From Comamonadaceae bacterium (GTDB taxonomy: Bacteria > Pseudomonadota > Gammaproteobacteria > Burkholderiales > Burkholderiaceae_C), in contig CANCER010000017.1 of the NCBI GenBank assembly GCA_947375135.1, positions 1 to 64,000 of the forward strand: a stretch of 64,000 bases of DNA. Reading direction: 5' to 3'. Position numbers and translations under genes: made by a program. Shown in pieces: positions 9,697-18,591 of the stretch. The notes below the pieces were generated by a model. The model saw only the letters and a program-made list of their open reading frames with translations, was not told the origin of the DNA and made no database searches. Within the stretch, counting starts at the first letter, position 1. Each line of letters opens with the position of its first letter.

Positions 9697-10494
9697 ATGG
9701 CTTCTGACAATTCCACCACAGATGAACTCTCCGGTACCGAGCAGCCCTTTGTGGCGCACCTGGTGGAGTTGCGCGATCGCCTGATCAAGGCGGCCATTGC
9801 GGTCGGTATCGCGGTCGCTATTCTGGCTCTTTATCCCGGCCCGGCGGCTCTTTACGACCTGCTGGCCCAGCCGCTGGTCGCGTCGCTACCCAAGGGAGCG
9901 ACCATGATTGCTACCTCGGTGATTTCGCCATTCATGGTCCCGCTGAAGATCATGATGGTGGCGGCATTTTTGATGGCATTGCCCTTTGTACTCTGGCAGG
10001 TCTGGGCCTTTGTCGCGCCGGGACTGTATTCGCACGAAAAGAAGCTGGTGCTGCCCTTGGTGATCTCCAGCACCCTGCTGTTTTTTGTGGGCGTGGCCTT
10101 TTGCTACTTTTTCGTGTTTGGTCAGGTGTTCAAGTTCATCCAGGGCTTTGCGCCCAAGAGCATCACCGCTGCACCTGACATCGAAGCCTATCTGGACTTT
10201 GTTTTGTCCATGTTCCTGGCCTTTGGATTGGCCTTTGAAGTCCCTGTGGTTGTCGTGGTGCTGGCACGTATGGGCATTGTCGGCATCGACAAGCTCAAGG
10301 CATTTCGCAGCTATTTCATCGTGGTGGCGTTTGTGGCTGCGGCCATTGTGACGCCGCCTGATGTGGTCTCACAATTGGCGCTGGCGATACCGATGTGCCT
10401 GCTCTACGAAATCGGCATTTGGGCAGCGCAGATCTTTATCCGCCACACCCAGGCGCCCGACGAGTCGGGCGTCAAGACCAGCCAGTCACCCTGA
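9697..10494 (+). CDS. tatC: Sec-independent translocase component TatC
   Basis: TatC is the six-helix receptor for twin-arginine signals. The 265-residue protein has the conserved N-terminal FVAHLVELRDRLIKA and the loop FVAPGLYSHEKK, whose glutamate contacts signal peptides, and FAFGLAFEVPVV-like helices after it. Its stop abuts the convergent protease gene with no spacer. Candidate Tat substrates in this window are the Rieske protein and the lytic transglycosylase at 60370. Confidence 0.96.
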   Translation: MASDNSTTDELSGTEQPFVAHLVELRDRLIKAAIAVGIAVAILALYPGPAALYDLLAQPLVASLPKGATMIATSVISPFMVPLKIMMVAAFLMALPFVLWQVWAFVAPGLYSHEKKLVLPLVISSTLLFFVGVAFCYFFVFGQVFKFIQGFAPKSITAAPDIEAYLDFVLSMFLAFGLAFEVPVVVVVLARMGIVGIDKLKAFRSYFIVVAFVAAAIVTPPDVVSQLALAIPMCLLYEIGIWAAQIFIRHTQAPDESGVKTSQSP

Positions 10495-11640
10495 TCAACG
10501 CGGCGCGGCCTTTGGCTTGGGCCGCACGCCGGGTGTCACATGGAGTTCCAGCTTCTGACTCTTGCGTTCGATGGTGAAGAGCGCAGCAGTTCCTGGCTTG
10601 AGAGAGGCGACCACGGACAGCAGTTGCGTCACCTCTTTGATCTTGCGTTCGTTAATGCTTTCAATGACATCGCCCGGCTTGACCCCTGCTTTTGCCGCCG
10701 GACCGTTTTGCAGCACGCCGGTGATGATGACGCCTTCTGTGGATCTTGCGCCAAAGGTCTGTGCCAATTCGGGCGACAAATCGTTGGGCTCCACGCCGAT
10801 CCAGCCGCGCGTTACCTGTCCGTCCTTCACCAAGCCTTCCAGCACCAGTTTGGCGGTGGAAACGGGAATGGCAAAACCGATTCCCATGCTGCCGCCGGAG
10901 CGGGAATAGATCGCGGTGTTGATGCCCAGCAGATTGCCATTGGTGTCGACGAGTGCACCGCCCGAGTTCCCAGGGTTGATGGCTGCGTCGGTCTGGATGA
11001 AGTTCTCGAAGGTGTTAATGCCCAATTGGTTTCTACCCAGTGCGCTGACGATGCCACCTGTCACGGTTTGTCCGACGCCGAACGGGTTCCCGATGGCCAG
11101 CACCTGGTCACCTACTTGGATCGCGTCTGAATTGCCCAGTACGATAGCCGGCAGCTTGTCCAAACTGATTTTCAGTACCGCCAGATCGCTATCCGGATCG
11201 GTGCCGATCACTTTTGCCTGGGTATGGCGCCCATCGTTGAGGATGACTTCGATTTCGTCGGCTCCCTCTACCACATGGTTGTTCGTGAGGATATAGCCGC
11301 TCTGGCTGACGAGGACACCACTGCCCAGACCGCCTTGCGACTCATCGCCCTGGTCTCCATAAAAGAATTTGAACCAGGGGTCGTTGGCGTGAGCGTTTTT
11401 CGTTTTCGCTTGGCTGGTATTGATACTGACCACGGCGGCCGAGGCTTTTTGTGCCGCAGTGCGCAAACTTCCGGGAGGAACTTCACCGGTGGCCGCTGCC
11501 GGTACTTCAAACAGCGCCACGGCGCCGCCAGCGTTACCAGGAGATTGGTTCAGCCAATGTGGCTTTAGCGTCAGCACAACGAAGTAGGCCGCCAGGAACA
11601 CTGTAACGGTCTGCGAAAAAATCAGCCAGAGTCTTTTCAT
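10495..11640 (-). CDS. Membrane-anchored trypsin-like protease with one PDZ domain (DegS/DegQ type)
   Basis: This 381-residue protein has an N-terminal membrane anchor (residues 4-25), a trypsin-like domain with the triad H122 (ILTNNHVVEG), D152 (DPDSDLAVLK) and S226 (INPGNSGGAL), and one PDZ domain (about 270-360, GWIGVEPNDLSPE to the GDVIESINERKI loop). One PDZ plus an anchor is the DegS/AlgW layout, which acts in the periplasm on anti-sigma factors such as RseA. Whether it senses misfolded outer-membrane proteins cannot be read from sequence. The start at 11640 (MKRLWLIF) is preferred over the longer frame from 11691. Confidence 0.88.
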   Translation of the reverse strand: MKRLWLIFSQTVTVFLAAYFVVLTLKPHWLNQSPGNAGGAVALFEVPAAATGEVPPGSLRTAAQKASAAVVSINTSQAKTKNAHANDPWFKFFYGDQGDESQGGLGSGVLVSQSGYILTNNHVVEGADEIEVILNDGRHTQAKVIGTDPDSDLAVLKISLDKLPAIVLGNSDAIQVGDQVLAIGNPFGVGQTVTGGIVSALGRNQLGINTFENFIQTDAAINPGNSGGALVDTNGNLLGINTAIYSRSGGSMGIGFAIPVSTAKLVLEGLVKDGQVTRGWIGVEPNDLSPELAQTFGARSTEGVIITGVLQNGPAAKAGVKPGDVIESINERKIKEVTQLLSVVASLKPGTAALFTIERKSQKLELHVTPGVRPKPKAAPR

Positions 11641-11812
11641 AGGTTTAAATTGTAGGCCGCTGAAGGCTTGGCGTTGCATTTCACCAAACAAATGAAGAGG
11701 GGTTGTGCCTCGCCATCGAGAGCCCGTTCAACCCAGGCGACCGGTCAAGCCAACGCTGGACGCTGCGGGCTTCACAATAGAGGCTCCCACCTCGCCGGAT
11801 TGCAATGTATCC

Positions 11813-12568
11813 ATGATTGAACGTAAACAACTATTAGCGGCCTTTGATACCTTGTTGCAGCCAGAGAGATTCAAAGATTACGGACCCAACGGGTTGCAAG
11901 TGGAAGGGCGCAAGGGCATTGGCAAAATTGTTTCCGGCGTCACAGCCAGCCTGGCGCTAATAGAGGCCGCCGTTGCTGCGCAGGCCGATGCCATCTTTGT
12001 GCACCATGGTCTTTTTTGGCGTGGCCATGACGGACGCGTGACGGGCTGGTTGCGCCAGCGGCTGGGCTTGTTGATGCAGCACGATATCAACCTGTTTGCA
12101 TACCACCTGCCGCTGGATGCGCATGCGGAGTTGGGTAACAACGCGCAACTGGGCGCGCGTCTGGGCTTCATCGCGCAGGAGCGTTTTGGTGAACAGCAGT
12201 TGGGTTGGATGGGTGAAGCGCCTGCGTCCACCATGATCAGTCCGCAAGCGCTTGGCGAACATATTGAAGCCGTCCTGGGGCGCACTGTCACGCTGGTTGC
12301 AGCCTCGCCGGGGCCCTTGCGACGTATAGCCTGGTGCTCGGGCGGCGCACAGGGCTATTTTGAAGACGCGATCGCAGCAGGTGCCGATGTGTTTATCACG
12401 GGCGAGATTTCTGAGCCGCAAGCCCATTACGCCCGCGAATGTGGCGTCAGCTTTATTGCATGCGGTCACCATGCCAGCGAGCGCTACGGTGCGCCCGCCG
12501 TAGCAGCCCATGTCGCCGCGCAATTGGGGATCGCGCATCAATATATTGAAATCACCAACCCAGCATGA
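11813..12568 (+). CDS. Nif3-like dinuclear metal centre protein
   Basis: The 251-residue protein belongs to the Nif3/YbgI family. Metal-binding motifs are clear: FVHHGLFWRGHD, the DAHAELGNNAQLG region and, near the C-terminus, FITGEISEPQAHYARE and GHHASERYG. Members are toroidal hexamers; some are reported as GTP cyclohydrolase-like or are poorly characterised, so a precise reaction is not claimed. The start MIERKQLLAAF at 11813 gives the family length; a longer frame from 11705 would add a proline-rich stretch. It overlaps pdxA by 4 bases. Confidence 0.88.
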   Translation: MIERKQLLAAFDTLLQPERFKDYGPNGLQVEGRKGIGKIVSGVTASLALIEAAVAAQADAIFVHHGLFWRGHDGRVTGWLRQRLGLLMQHDINLFAYHLPLDAHAELGNNAQLGARLGFIAQERFGEQQLGWMGEAPASTMISPQALGEHIEAVLGRTVTLVAASPGPLRRIAWCSGGAQGYFEDAIAAGADVFITGEISEPQAHYARECGVSFIACGHHASERYGAPAVAAHVAAQLGIAHQYIEITNPA

Positions 12569-13626
12569 GCACTATTCCATTGAGGCAGCCCATTGCAATT
12601 ACCATGGGCGACCCGGCGGGCATTGGCCCCGAAATTATCGCCAAAGCCTATCGTCAACAACCTGAATTGCTGCGCGGAAGCTTTGTCTGGGGGGATGTCG
12701 ACACTCTGCGCCGGGCTGCTCGGTTGACGGCTGTTGGCGGTGTGCCTGTGCCACAACCCGTGGCGCGACTCACGCATCCAACGCAAGCGTGGGATGTTCC
12801 ACCGCATTGCATCCCCGTGCTGCAGGAAGGCAATGCGCTGGCAGAGATTGCCTGTGGGATAGTGAGTGCCCAGGCCGGCGCCTTCGCCGGCAAATGCGTA
12901 TTAAGTGCGGCGCGTGCAGCCATGCGTGGCGAAATAGCCGCGCTGGTGACGGCGCCTTTGCACAAAGAAGCCTTGTCTGCAGCCGGTGAGCCCTTCAATC
13001 AGTTTCCTGGGCATACCGAAATGCTGCAATGGGTTGCAGCTGAGTACTTGGGCAAGCCCGTGCACGAAGTTCCGGTGCGCATGATGTTGGCGAATGATGA
13101 ACTGCGCACAGTGCTTGTCAGCATCCATATGTCTCTGCGGGACGCGATCGAGGCGGTGACATTCGACAATGTGTTGCAGACGCTGATGATTACCCATGCC
13201 TCGTTGTCTAAGGTGCTGGGTAGGGTGCCACGCATTGCGGTCGCCGGACTGAATCCGCATGCTGGGGAGGGCGGTTTGTTCGGTCGCGAAGAGCTGGACG
13301 TCATCGCTCCCGCCATACAGGCGGCGGCCGCGCTGGGTTGCGATGTGCATGGGCCTTGGGCGCCGGACACGGTGTTCATGCGCGCGCGTAAGCGACCCGG
13401 GCAGGAGGCGGAATTCGATGGGGTGGTGGCGATGTACCACGACCAGGGTTTGATCCCTGTCAAATACCTGGGGGTAGAGAAGGGCGTCAATGTCACGCTC
13501 GGCTTGCCACTGGTGCGCACCAGCCCGGATCACGGCACAGCTTTTGATATTGCCGGAACTGGCGTCGCCGATCCGGCCAGCCTCATCGAGGCTTTCCGGA
13601 TGGCGCGTGCATGGGTCGCTTTCTGA
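12565..13626 (+). CDS. pdxA: 4-hydroxythreonine-4-phosphate dehydrogenase
   Basis: PdxA oxidises 4-phosphohydroxy-L-threonine in pyridoxal phosphate biosynthesis. The 353-residue protein starts IAITMGDPAGIGPEI, the family signature. Three divalent-metal histidines are seen in FPGHTEML, SIHMSLRDA and GLNPHAGEGG. The C-terminal MYHDQGLIPVKYLG and VRTSPDHGTAFDIAG segments are also diagnostic. The 4-base overlap with the Nif3-like gene suggests one operon. It ends just before the convergent mscL. Confidence 0.95.
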   Translation: MSTIPLRQPIAITMGDPAGIGPEIIAKAYRQQPELLRGSFVWGDVDTLRRAARLTAVGGVPVPQPVARLTHPTQAWDVPPHCIPVLQEGNALAEIACGIVSAQAGAFAGKCVLSAARAAMRGEIAALVTAPLHKEALSAAGEPFNQFPGHTEMLQWVAAEYLGKPVHEVPVRMMLANDELRTVLVSIHMSLRDAIEAVTFDNVLQTLMITHASLSKVLGRVPRIAVAGLNPHAGEGGLFGREELDVIAPAIQAAAALGCDVHGPWAPDTVFMRARKRPGQEAEFDGVVAMYHDQGLIPVKYLGVEKGVNVTLGLPLVRTSPDHGTAFDIAGTGVADPASLIEAFRMARAWVAF

Positions 13627-13629
13627 GGG

Positions 13630-14058
13630 TTACTTCCTCAGGCTATCGCGAATCTCGCGCAAAAGCACCACGTCTTCCGGGGTTGCTGCCGGTGCGGCTT
13701 CGATTGCCGGCTCCTCTTTCTTCATGCGGTTGAGTTGCTTGACCATCAGGAACACGATAAAGGCCAGAATCGCGAAGTTCACGGCGATCGTGATGAAGTT
13801 GCCGTAGGCGAATACGGGTACCCCGGCCTTCTTCAAACCTGCCAGCGATGCATCGGTGCCTGCAGGAATGCTTCCCAGCACGACAAACAGATTGGAGAAA
13901 TCCACCTTGCCGATCAAAGCACCAATGATTGGCATGAAGAGGTCGGCCACCACGGAGTCGACAATCTTGCCAAAGGCCCCGCCGATGATTACACCGACTG
14001 CCAGGTCAACAGCGTTACCTTTGACGGCGAATTCTTTAAATTCCTGCATCATTCCCAT
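13630..14058 (-). CDS. mscL: Large-conductance mechanosensitive channel
   Basis: MscL is the pentameric inner-membrane pore that opens under osmotic downshock. The 142-residue protein has the N-terminal amphipathic helix [20 protein letters not shown], the pore helix [18 protein letters not shown], a periplasmic loop and the second helix [17 protein letters not shown], then a charged tail with a C-terminal helix. The start at 14058 is set by a GAGGAGATTTAC site just upstream. The frame continues to 14139, but that extension lacks family similarity. Confidence 0.95.
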   Translation of the reverse strand: MGMMQEFKEFAVKGNAVDLAVGVIIGGAFGKIVDSVVADLFMPIIGALIGKVDFSNLFVVLGSIPAGTDASLAGLKKAGVPVFAYGNFITIAVNFAILAFIVFLMVKQLNRMKKEEPAIEAAPAATPEDVVLLREIRDSLRK

Positions 14059-14199
14059 GTAAATCTCCTCTTTTGAAAAAAACAGTAGTGTAGTGTCGCA
14101 GAGTCTCTTCCAAGCTTGACGTGTACCTGACCAATTCACTTGTGGTGCTAAGTTACAATACCGGTTTGCCCTTAGTTGTGATGTTCATTGAGGATTCTC

Positions 14200-14814
14200 A
14201 TGAGTGAAACCCTAGTCGACACCAAATCGATCGACGCCAGTAAGCGGACCTGGATGATCGCATCTGGTTGTGCCGGAGCCGTGGGCGGTATTGCCGCCGC
14301 TATTCCTTTTGTCAGTACTTTCCAGCCATCTGAGCGCGCCAAGGCCGCTGGAGCAGCGGTGGAAGTGGACATTGCAGCCATTAAACCCGGTGAAAAAATC
14401 ACCGTTGAGTGGCGTGGCAAACCGGTCTGGATCGTGCGCCGCACGCCGGAGCAGCTCGCTACCTTGAGTAAGGTGACAAGCCAGTTGGCTGACCCGGAGT
14501 CCAAGCGCAAGCCCGGCGAAATGACTCCAAGCTACGCACTGAACGAAGGTCGCTCCATCAAGCCAGAGTTTTTTGTTGCTGTTGGTATTTGTACCCATTT
14601 GGGTTGCTCGCCTTCCGATAAATTCAAGCCCGGCCCACAGGCCTCGCTTCCGGATGACTGGGAAGGCGGCTTCCTTTGCCCCTGCCACGGTTCCACCTTT
14701 GATTTGGCTGGCCGGGTATTCAAAAACAAGCCCGCACCCGATAACCTCGAAGTGCCGCCGCACATGTACCTGTCTGACAGCAAGTTGCTGATCGGCGAAG
14801 ACAAGAAAGCCTGA
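14200..14814 (+). CDS. petA: Ubiquinol-cytochrome c reductase Rieske iron-sulfur subunit
   Basis: This is the Rieske protein of the bc1 complex, carrying electrons from ubiquinol to cytochrome c1. The 204-residue protein has a basic N-terminus before a single membrane helix (SKRTWMIASG to AAAIPFVS) consistent with a Tat-dependent signal anchor, though only one Arg is seen. The [2Fe-2S] site is C131/H133 (CTHLGC) and C160/H163 (CPCHGS), with C136 and C162 as the disulfide pair. The start at 14200 is preferred to the TTG at 14188. It is first of petABC; tatABC is nearby. Confidence 0.96.
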   Translation: MSETLVDTKSIDASKRTWMIASGCAGAVGGIAAAIPFVSTFQPSERAKAAGAAVEVDIAAIKPGEKITVEWRGKPVWIVRRTPEQLATLSKVTSQLADPESKRKPGEMTPSYALNEGRSIKPEFFVAVGICTHLGCSPSDKFKPGPQASLPDDWEGGFLCPCHGSTFDLAGRVFKNKPAPDNLEVPPHMYLSDSKLLIGEDKKA

Positions 14815-14825
14815 GGACACACAAC

Positions 14826-16238
14826 ATGGCTACATTCAAGGAAATCTCCCCCAACGCGTCGGCTGGTGCCAAGGTTACGAACTGGTTTGAAAACCGCTTC
14901 CCGACTGCGTTTGATGCCTACAAGGTTCACATGTCGGAGTACTACGCTCCGAAGAACTTCAACTTCTGGTACATCTTCGGCTCTCTGTCGTTGCTGGTGC
15001 TGGTCATCCAAATCGTTACCGGTATCTTCCTGGTAATGCACTACAAGCCGGATGCAGCCCTGGCCTTCGGCTCGGTCGAATACATCATGCGCGACGTGCC
15101 ATGGGGATGGCTGATCCGCTACATGCACTCCACCGGCGCATCGGCCTTCTTCGTCGTGGTCTACCTGCATATGTTCCGTGGGTTGATGTACGGAAGCTAT
15201 CGCAAGCCGCGCGAGTTGGTTTGGATTTTCGGCTGTGCTATTTTCCTGTGCCTGATGGCTGAGGCCTTCATGGGGTATCTGCTGCCTTGGGGCCAAATGT
15301 CCTACTGGGGCGCCCAGGTGATTGTGAATTTGTTTGCCGCTGTGCCCTTTGTCGGTCCCGATCTGGCTCTGCTGATTCGCGGCGACTTTGTGGTCGGTGA
15401 CGCAACCCTGAACCGTTTCTTCAGCTTTCACGTGATTGCCGTGCCGCTGGTGTTGCTGGGACTGGTGGTTGCGCATTTGCTGGCGCTGCACGATGTGGGC
15501 TCCAACAACCCCGATGGCGTTGAAATCAAGGGCCCCGATGCACCGCGTGATGCTACCGGTCATCCTTTGGACGGTATCCCTTTCCACCCTTACTACACGG
15601 TGCATGATATTTATGCCGTGAGCCTGTTCCTGCTGGTGTTCTCTGCCATCATTTTCTTCGCGCCTGAGTTCGGCGGCTACTTCCTGGAGTACAACAACTT
15701 CATTCCGGCCGATCCGTTCAAGACTCCGCTGCACATCGCCCCCGTCTGGTACTTCACGCCCTTTTATTCCATGCTGCGGGCCGTCACAGGTGAAATGATG
15801 TATGCGCTGATTGCTTGCGTGCTGGCCGGTGCGGCGTTTGGCATCTTCAAGGCCAAACTGCCCAAAATCTTCAAGCCTGTTATCGCGGTAGCTGCGGTCG
15901 CGGTGATTGCCATGATGCTGTCCATTGATGCCAAGTTCTGGGGCGTCGTGATGATGGGTGGCGGAGTGGTCGTGTTGTTCTTCCTGCCCTGGTTGGATTA
16001 CAGCCCGGTTAAGTCGATCCGCTACCGCGCCGGTTGGCACAAGTACATGTACGCTTTGTTCGTGTTTAACTTCCTGATTCTGGGATGGTTGGGCACACAG
16101 CCTCCGTCTGACGTGGGTGGTCGTGTGTCGCAAATCGGTACTCTGTTTTACTTCGGTTTCTTCATTTTGATGCCTTGGTGGAGCCGCATTGGCGAACCCA
16201 AGCCGGTGCCAAGTCGCGTTACTTTTGTTGCCCACTGA
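14826..16238 (+). CDS. petB: Cytochrome b of the bc1 complex
   Basis: The 470-residue protein is a full-length cytochrome b (b6-like plus subunit IV region). Heme histidines fall in the second and fourth helices (MHSTGASAFFVVVYLHMFRG and FHVIAVPLVLLGLVVAHLLALH). Quinol-site motifs WGAQVIVNLF and DPFKTPLHIAPVWYFTPFY (the PEWY-like loop reads PVWY) are visible. The C-terminus has an extra hydrophobic pair of helices, as in other betaproteobacteria. It follows petA by 11 bases. Confidence 0.96.
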   Translation: MATFKEISPNASAGAKVTNWFENRFPTAFDAYKVHMSEYYAPKNFNFWYIFGSLSLLVLVIQIVTGIFLVMHYKPDAALAFGSVEYIMRDVPWGWLIRYMHSTGASAFFVVVYLHMFRGLMYGSYRKPRELVWIFGCAIFLCLMAEAFMGYLLPWGQMSYWGAQVIVNLFAAVPFVGPDLALLIRGDFVVGDATLNRFFSFHVIAVPLVLLGLVVAHLLALHDVGSNNPDGVEIKGPDAPRDATGHPLDGIPFHPYYTVHDIYAVSLFLLVFSAIIFFAPEFGGYFLEYNNFIPADPFKTPLHIAPVWYFTPFYSMLRAVTGEMMYALIACVLAGAAFGIFKAKLPKIFKPVIAVAAVAVIAMMLSIDAKFWGVVMMGGGVVVLFFLPWLDYSPVKSIRYRAGWHKYMYALFVFNFLILGWLGTQPPSDVGGRVSQIGTLFYFGFFILMPWWSRIGEPKPVPSRVTFVAH

Positions 16239-16254
16239 AATGGAAACAAACACT

Positions 16255-17013
16255 ATGAAAAAAGTACTCGTTTCCCTTTTGATGGCATTGGGCCTGTCTC
16301 TGACTGCCCAGGCCAATACAGGCGGAATCGCCTGGGATAAAGCACCTGCGAAAACCAATGACCTCGCCGCCCTGCAAAATGGCGCCAAGGTTTTTGTGAA
16401 CTACTGCTTGAACTGCCACTCCGCAGCTTACATGCGCTACAACCGCCTGAAAGACATCGGATTGACTGAGCAACAGATCAAGGACAACCTGCTTTTCACT
16501 ACCGAAAAAGTGGGTGACACCATGGTTTCAGCGATTGATCCCAAGCAGGCCAAGGGCTGGTTTGGTGCCAATCCTCCCGATTTGACCGTGATTGCGCGTT
16601 CGCGCTCCGCACAGGGTATGGGTACCGGTGCAGACTACATTTACACGTACATGCGTACGTTCTATGCGGACGACACCAAACCCACCGGCTGGAACAATCT
16701 GGCATTCCCCAACATTGCGATGCCCCATGCACTGTGGGAACTGCAAGGCAAGCGCACCCCGATTTACGAAACCGTTGAAGAGCATGGTAAGGAAGTGCAT
16801 GTGTTCAAAGGTTGGGAGCAGCTTACTCCTGGAACCATGACCTCAGTGCAGTACGACCAGACCGTCGGTGACTTGGTGAATTATTTGCAGTGGATGGCAG
16901 AGCCGGCCCAGAACACGCGCGTGCGTCTGGGCGTCTGGGTGTTGCTGTTCCTGTGCGTATTGACATTCTTCACTTGGCGCATGAATGCTGCGTTCTGGAA
17001 AGACGTCAAGTAA
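16255..17013 (+). CDS. petC: Cytochrome c1
   Basis: The 252-residue precursor has a signal peptide (MKKVLVSLLMALGLSLTAQA) and the heme-attachment motif C51-L-N-C54-H55 followed by SAAYMRYNRL. A C-terminal membrane anchor (RLGVWVLLFLCVLTFFTW) ends the protein. It receives electrons from the Rieske subunit in the periplasm. The start at 16255 is chosen because it gives a clean signal peptide; an in-frame ATG at 16240 would add five residues. A terminator follows the gene. Confidence 0.95.
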   Translation: MKKVLVSLLMALGLSLTAQANTGGIAWDKAPAKTNDLAALQNGAKVFVNYCLNCHSAAYMRYNRLKDIGLTEQQIKDNLLFTTEKVGDTMVSAIDPKQAKGWFGANPPDLTVIARSRSAQGMGTGADYIYTYMRTFYADDTKPTGWNNLAFPNIAMPHALWELQGKRTPIYETVEEHGKEVHVFKGWEQLTPGTMTSVQYDQTVGDLVNYLQWMAEPAQNTRVRLGVWVLLFLCVLTFFTWRMNAAFWKDVK

Positions 17014-17060
17014 CCGTTGCAGTCAGGTCATGGCGCTTCACAAAAGCGCCAAGGCATTGG

Positions 17061-17094
17061 AGAGTGGGCTTGCAATTGGCAGCCCACTCTTTTT
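17061..17094 (+). terminator. Rho-independent terminator after petABC
   Basis: A perfect 10-bp inverted repeat (AGAGTGGGCT, then AGCCCACTCT) with a 10-base loop is followed by a T run. It lies 48 bases after the petC stop and 23 before sspA, so it separates the bc1 operon from sspAB. Confidence 0.85.
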
Positions 17095-17116
17095 CATTTT
17101 TTAGGAGTCTCTTGCC

Positions 17117-17728
17117 ATGATGGTGCTGTATTCAGGAACAACCTGCCCCTTTTCCCACCGCTGCCGCTTCGTGTTGTTCGAGAAAGGCATGGACTTTGAA
17201 ATCCGCGATGTAGACCTGTACAACAAGCCCGAAGACATCAGCGTCATGAACCCTTATGGGCAGGTGCCGATTCTGGTGGAGCGCGATCTGATTCTGTACG
17301 AGTCAAACATCATCAATGAATACATTGATGAGCGTTTTCCACATCCGCAACTGATGCCCGGTGACCCCGTTGATCGCGCCCGTGTGCGTCTCTTCCTCTT
17401 GAACTTTGAGAAGGAATTGTTTGTGCATGTCGTGACCTTGGAAGCCCGTGCGTCCAAAGGCAACGAAAAAGCCTTGGAGAAGGCCCGTGCCCATATCCGT
17501 GATCGTTTGACGCAACTGGCCCCCGTATTTATGAAGAATAAGTACATGCTCGGTGACAACTTCTCCATGCTCGACGTGGCGATTGCCCCACTGCTCTGGC
17601 GCCTGGATTACTACGGCATCGACCTCAGCAAGAATGCAGCACCGCTGTTAAAGTATGCAGAACGCGTGTTCTCACGCCCCGCTTATATCGAGGCACTGAC
17701 ACCGTCTGAGAAGGTTATGCGCAAGTAA
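17117..17728 (+). CDS. sspA: Stringent starvation protein A
   Basis: SspA is a glutathione-transferase-fold protein that binds RNA polymerase in E. coli and affects stress gene expression. The 203-residue product begins MMVLYSGTTCPFSHRCRF, with the thioredoxin-like N-terminal domain, and has the family's NPYGQVPILVERDL and ESNIINEYIDERFPHPQLMP segments. It is cotranscribed with sspB 13 bases downstream. Its placement after petABC is typical of Burkholderiales and other betaproteobacteria. Confidence 0.93.
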   Translation: MMVLYSGTTCPFSHRCRFVLFEKGMDFEIRDVDLYNKPEDISVMNPYGQVPILVERDLILYESNIINEYIDERFPHPQLMPGDPVDRARVRLFLLNFEKELFVHVVTLEARASKGNEKALEKARAHIRDRLTQLAPVFMKNKYMLGDNFSMLDVAIAPLLWRLDYYGIDLSKNAAPLLKYAERVFSRPAYIEALTPSEKVMRK

Positions 17729-17741
17729 TCCCCTCCGGCCT

Positions 17742-18215
17742 ATGATTGACGCCAAAGACTCCCCCTCCACACGCCCCTACTTGATTCGTGGGCTGTATGA
17801 ATGGTGTACCGACAACGGTTTTACACCGTTTGTTGCTGTGCTGGTTGATGAGACGGTGCGCGTGCCCAATGAGTTTGTGAAGGACGGAGAAATCGTTCTG
17901 AACATCAGTTTCGATGCAACCAGCGCCTTGAAGCTAGGTAACGACTACATTGAGTTCAAGGGCCGCTTTGGCGGCATTGCGCGCGATATATTGGTGCCTG
18001 TGGATCGGGTACTGGCTATCTATGCGCGGGAGAACGGCCAGGGCATGGCCTTTCCCCTGTTGGCCAGTTCTGGTCCCACCTCGCGCGACCTTGGAACAGA
18101 GACGCAACCAGTCACACTTACCAGCGTTACGTCTGACAAGCAGGACGCAGGAAGTCCGGAAGGACCGCCGCGTCCCAATGGCAATGGACGCCCGTCTTTA
18201 ACAAGAATCAAGTGA
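17742..18215 (+). CDS. sspB: ClpXP specificity-enhancing factor SspB
   Basis: SspB binds ssrA-tagged proteins and delivers them to ClpXP. The 157-residue product has the substrate-binding fold (STRPYLIRGLYEWCTDNGFTP, HVNEFVKDGEIVLN-like strand, EFKGRFGGIARDILVP) and then a long flexible linker. The last residues, RPSLTRIK, resemble the ClpX-docking tail at the end of the E. coli protein. It is 13 bases after sspA. Confidence 0.93.
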   Translation: MIDAKDSPSTRPYLIRGLYEWCTDNGFTPFVAVLVDETVRVPNEFVKDGEIVLNISFDATSALKLGNDYIEFKGRFGGIARDILVPVDRVLAIYARENGQGMAFPLLASSGPTSRDLGTETQPVTLTSVTSDKQDAGSPEGPPRPNGNGRPSLTRIK

Positions 18216-18268
18216 ATGCAGGCAAAGCGGCGAAATGTCGTTGCGCCTTGGGTTAGAATTCAGCCCGT

Positions 18269-18344
18269 GCCGCTTTAGCTCAGTTGGTAGAGCAACCGCC
18301 TTGTAAGCGGTAGGTCGTCAGTTCGATTCCGACAAGCGGCACCA
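18269..18344 (+). tRNA. tRNA-Thr (anticodon TGT)
   Basis: A 76-nt cloverleaf with acceptor pair GCCGCTT/AAGCGGC, D-loop TAGCTCAGTTGGTAGAGC, anticodon stem ACCGC/GCGGT around loop CTTGTAA (anticodon TGT, reading ACA), and T-arm GTTCGATTC. The CCA end is encoded. It sits between sspB and the eps locus. I looked for a repeated 3' end further on that would mark an island boundary and did not find one. Confidence 0.97.
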
Positions 18345-18352
18345 TTCTTTAT

Positions 18353-18393
18353 AAAAAGAGCTTCTGGGTATCGCTACCCAGAAGCTCTTTTTT
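18353..18393 (+). terminator. Rho-independent terminator after tRNA-Thr
   Basis: Two 18-nt arms, the left ending GCTTCTGGGTA and the right starting TACCCAGAAGC, pair perfectly around the loop TCGC, with A and T runs on the outer ends. It can stop transcription from either side, protecting the tRNA and sspAB unit from the eps region. Confidence 0.9.
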
Positions 18394-18541
18394 GTTGAGT
18401 CTCGAACATTTAAGGACACTGATTTCAGCTAGCCGAATGAATGGCTTACGCATGAGGACGCCCAGAGGCTCTTCCGGAAAGATATTGAACAAAAAGTGTG
18501 CGCTTTATCAGCAGGCGAAAAGCCTTGAGATCACACTATCC

Positions 18542-18576
18542 AAAAAAAAGGCTTGCCGAAGTACAAGCCTTTTTTT
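18542..18576. terminator. Terminator downstream of the PEP-CTERM gene
   Basis: AAGGCTTG and CAAGCCTT pair around an 8-base loop, flanked by A and T runs. It lies 16 bases past the stop of the - strand PEP-CTERM gene and would end that transcript; its symmetry would also work from the left. Confidence 0.8.
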
Positions 18577-18591
18577 AAGAGTAACTCAAAA

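Noticed and set aside
14532..16388. A 618-codon open frame on the - strand over petA-petB
   Set aside because: It is antisense to clear Rieske and cytochrome b genes; the translation is His/Gln-rich without recognisable domains, as expected from a GC-skewed shadow frame.
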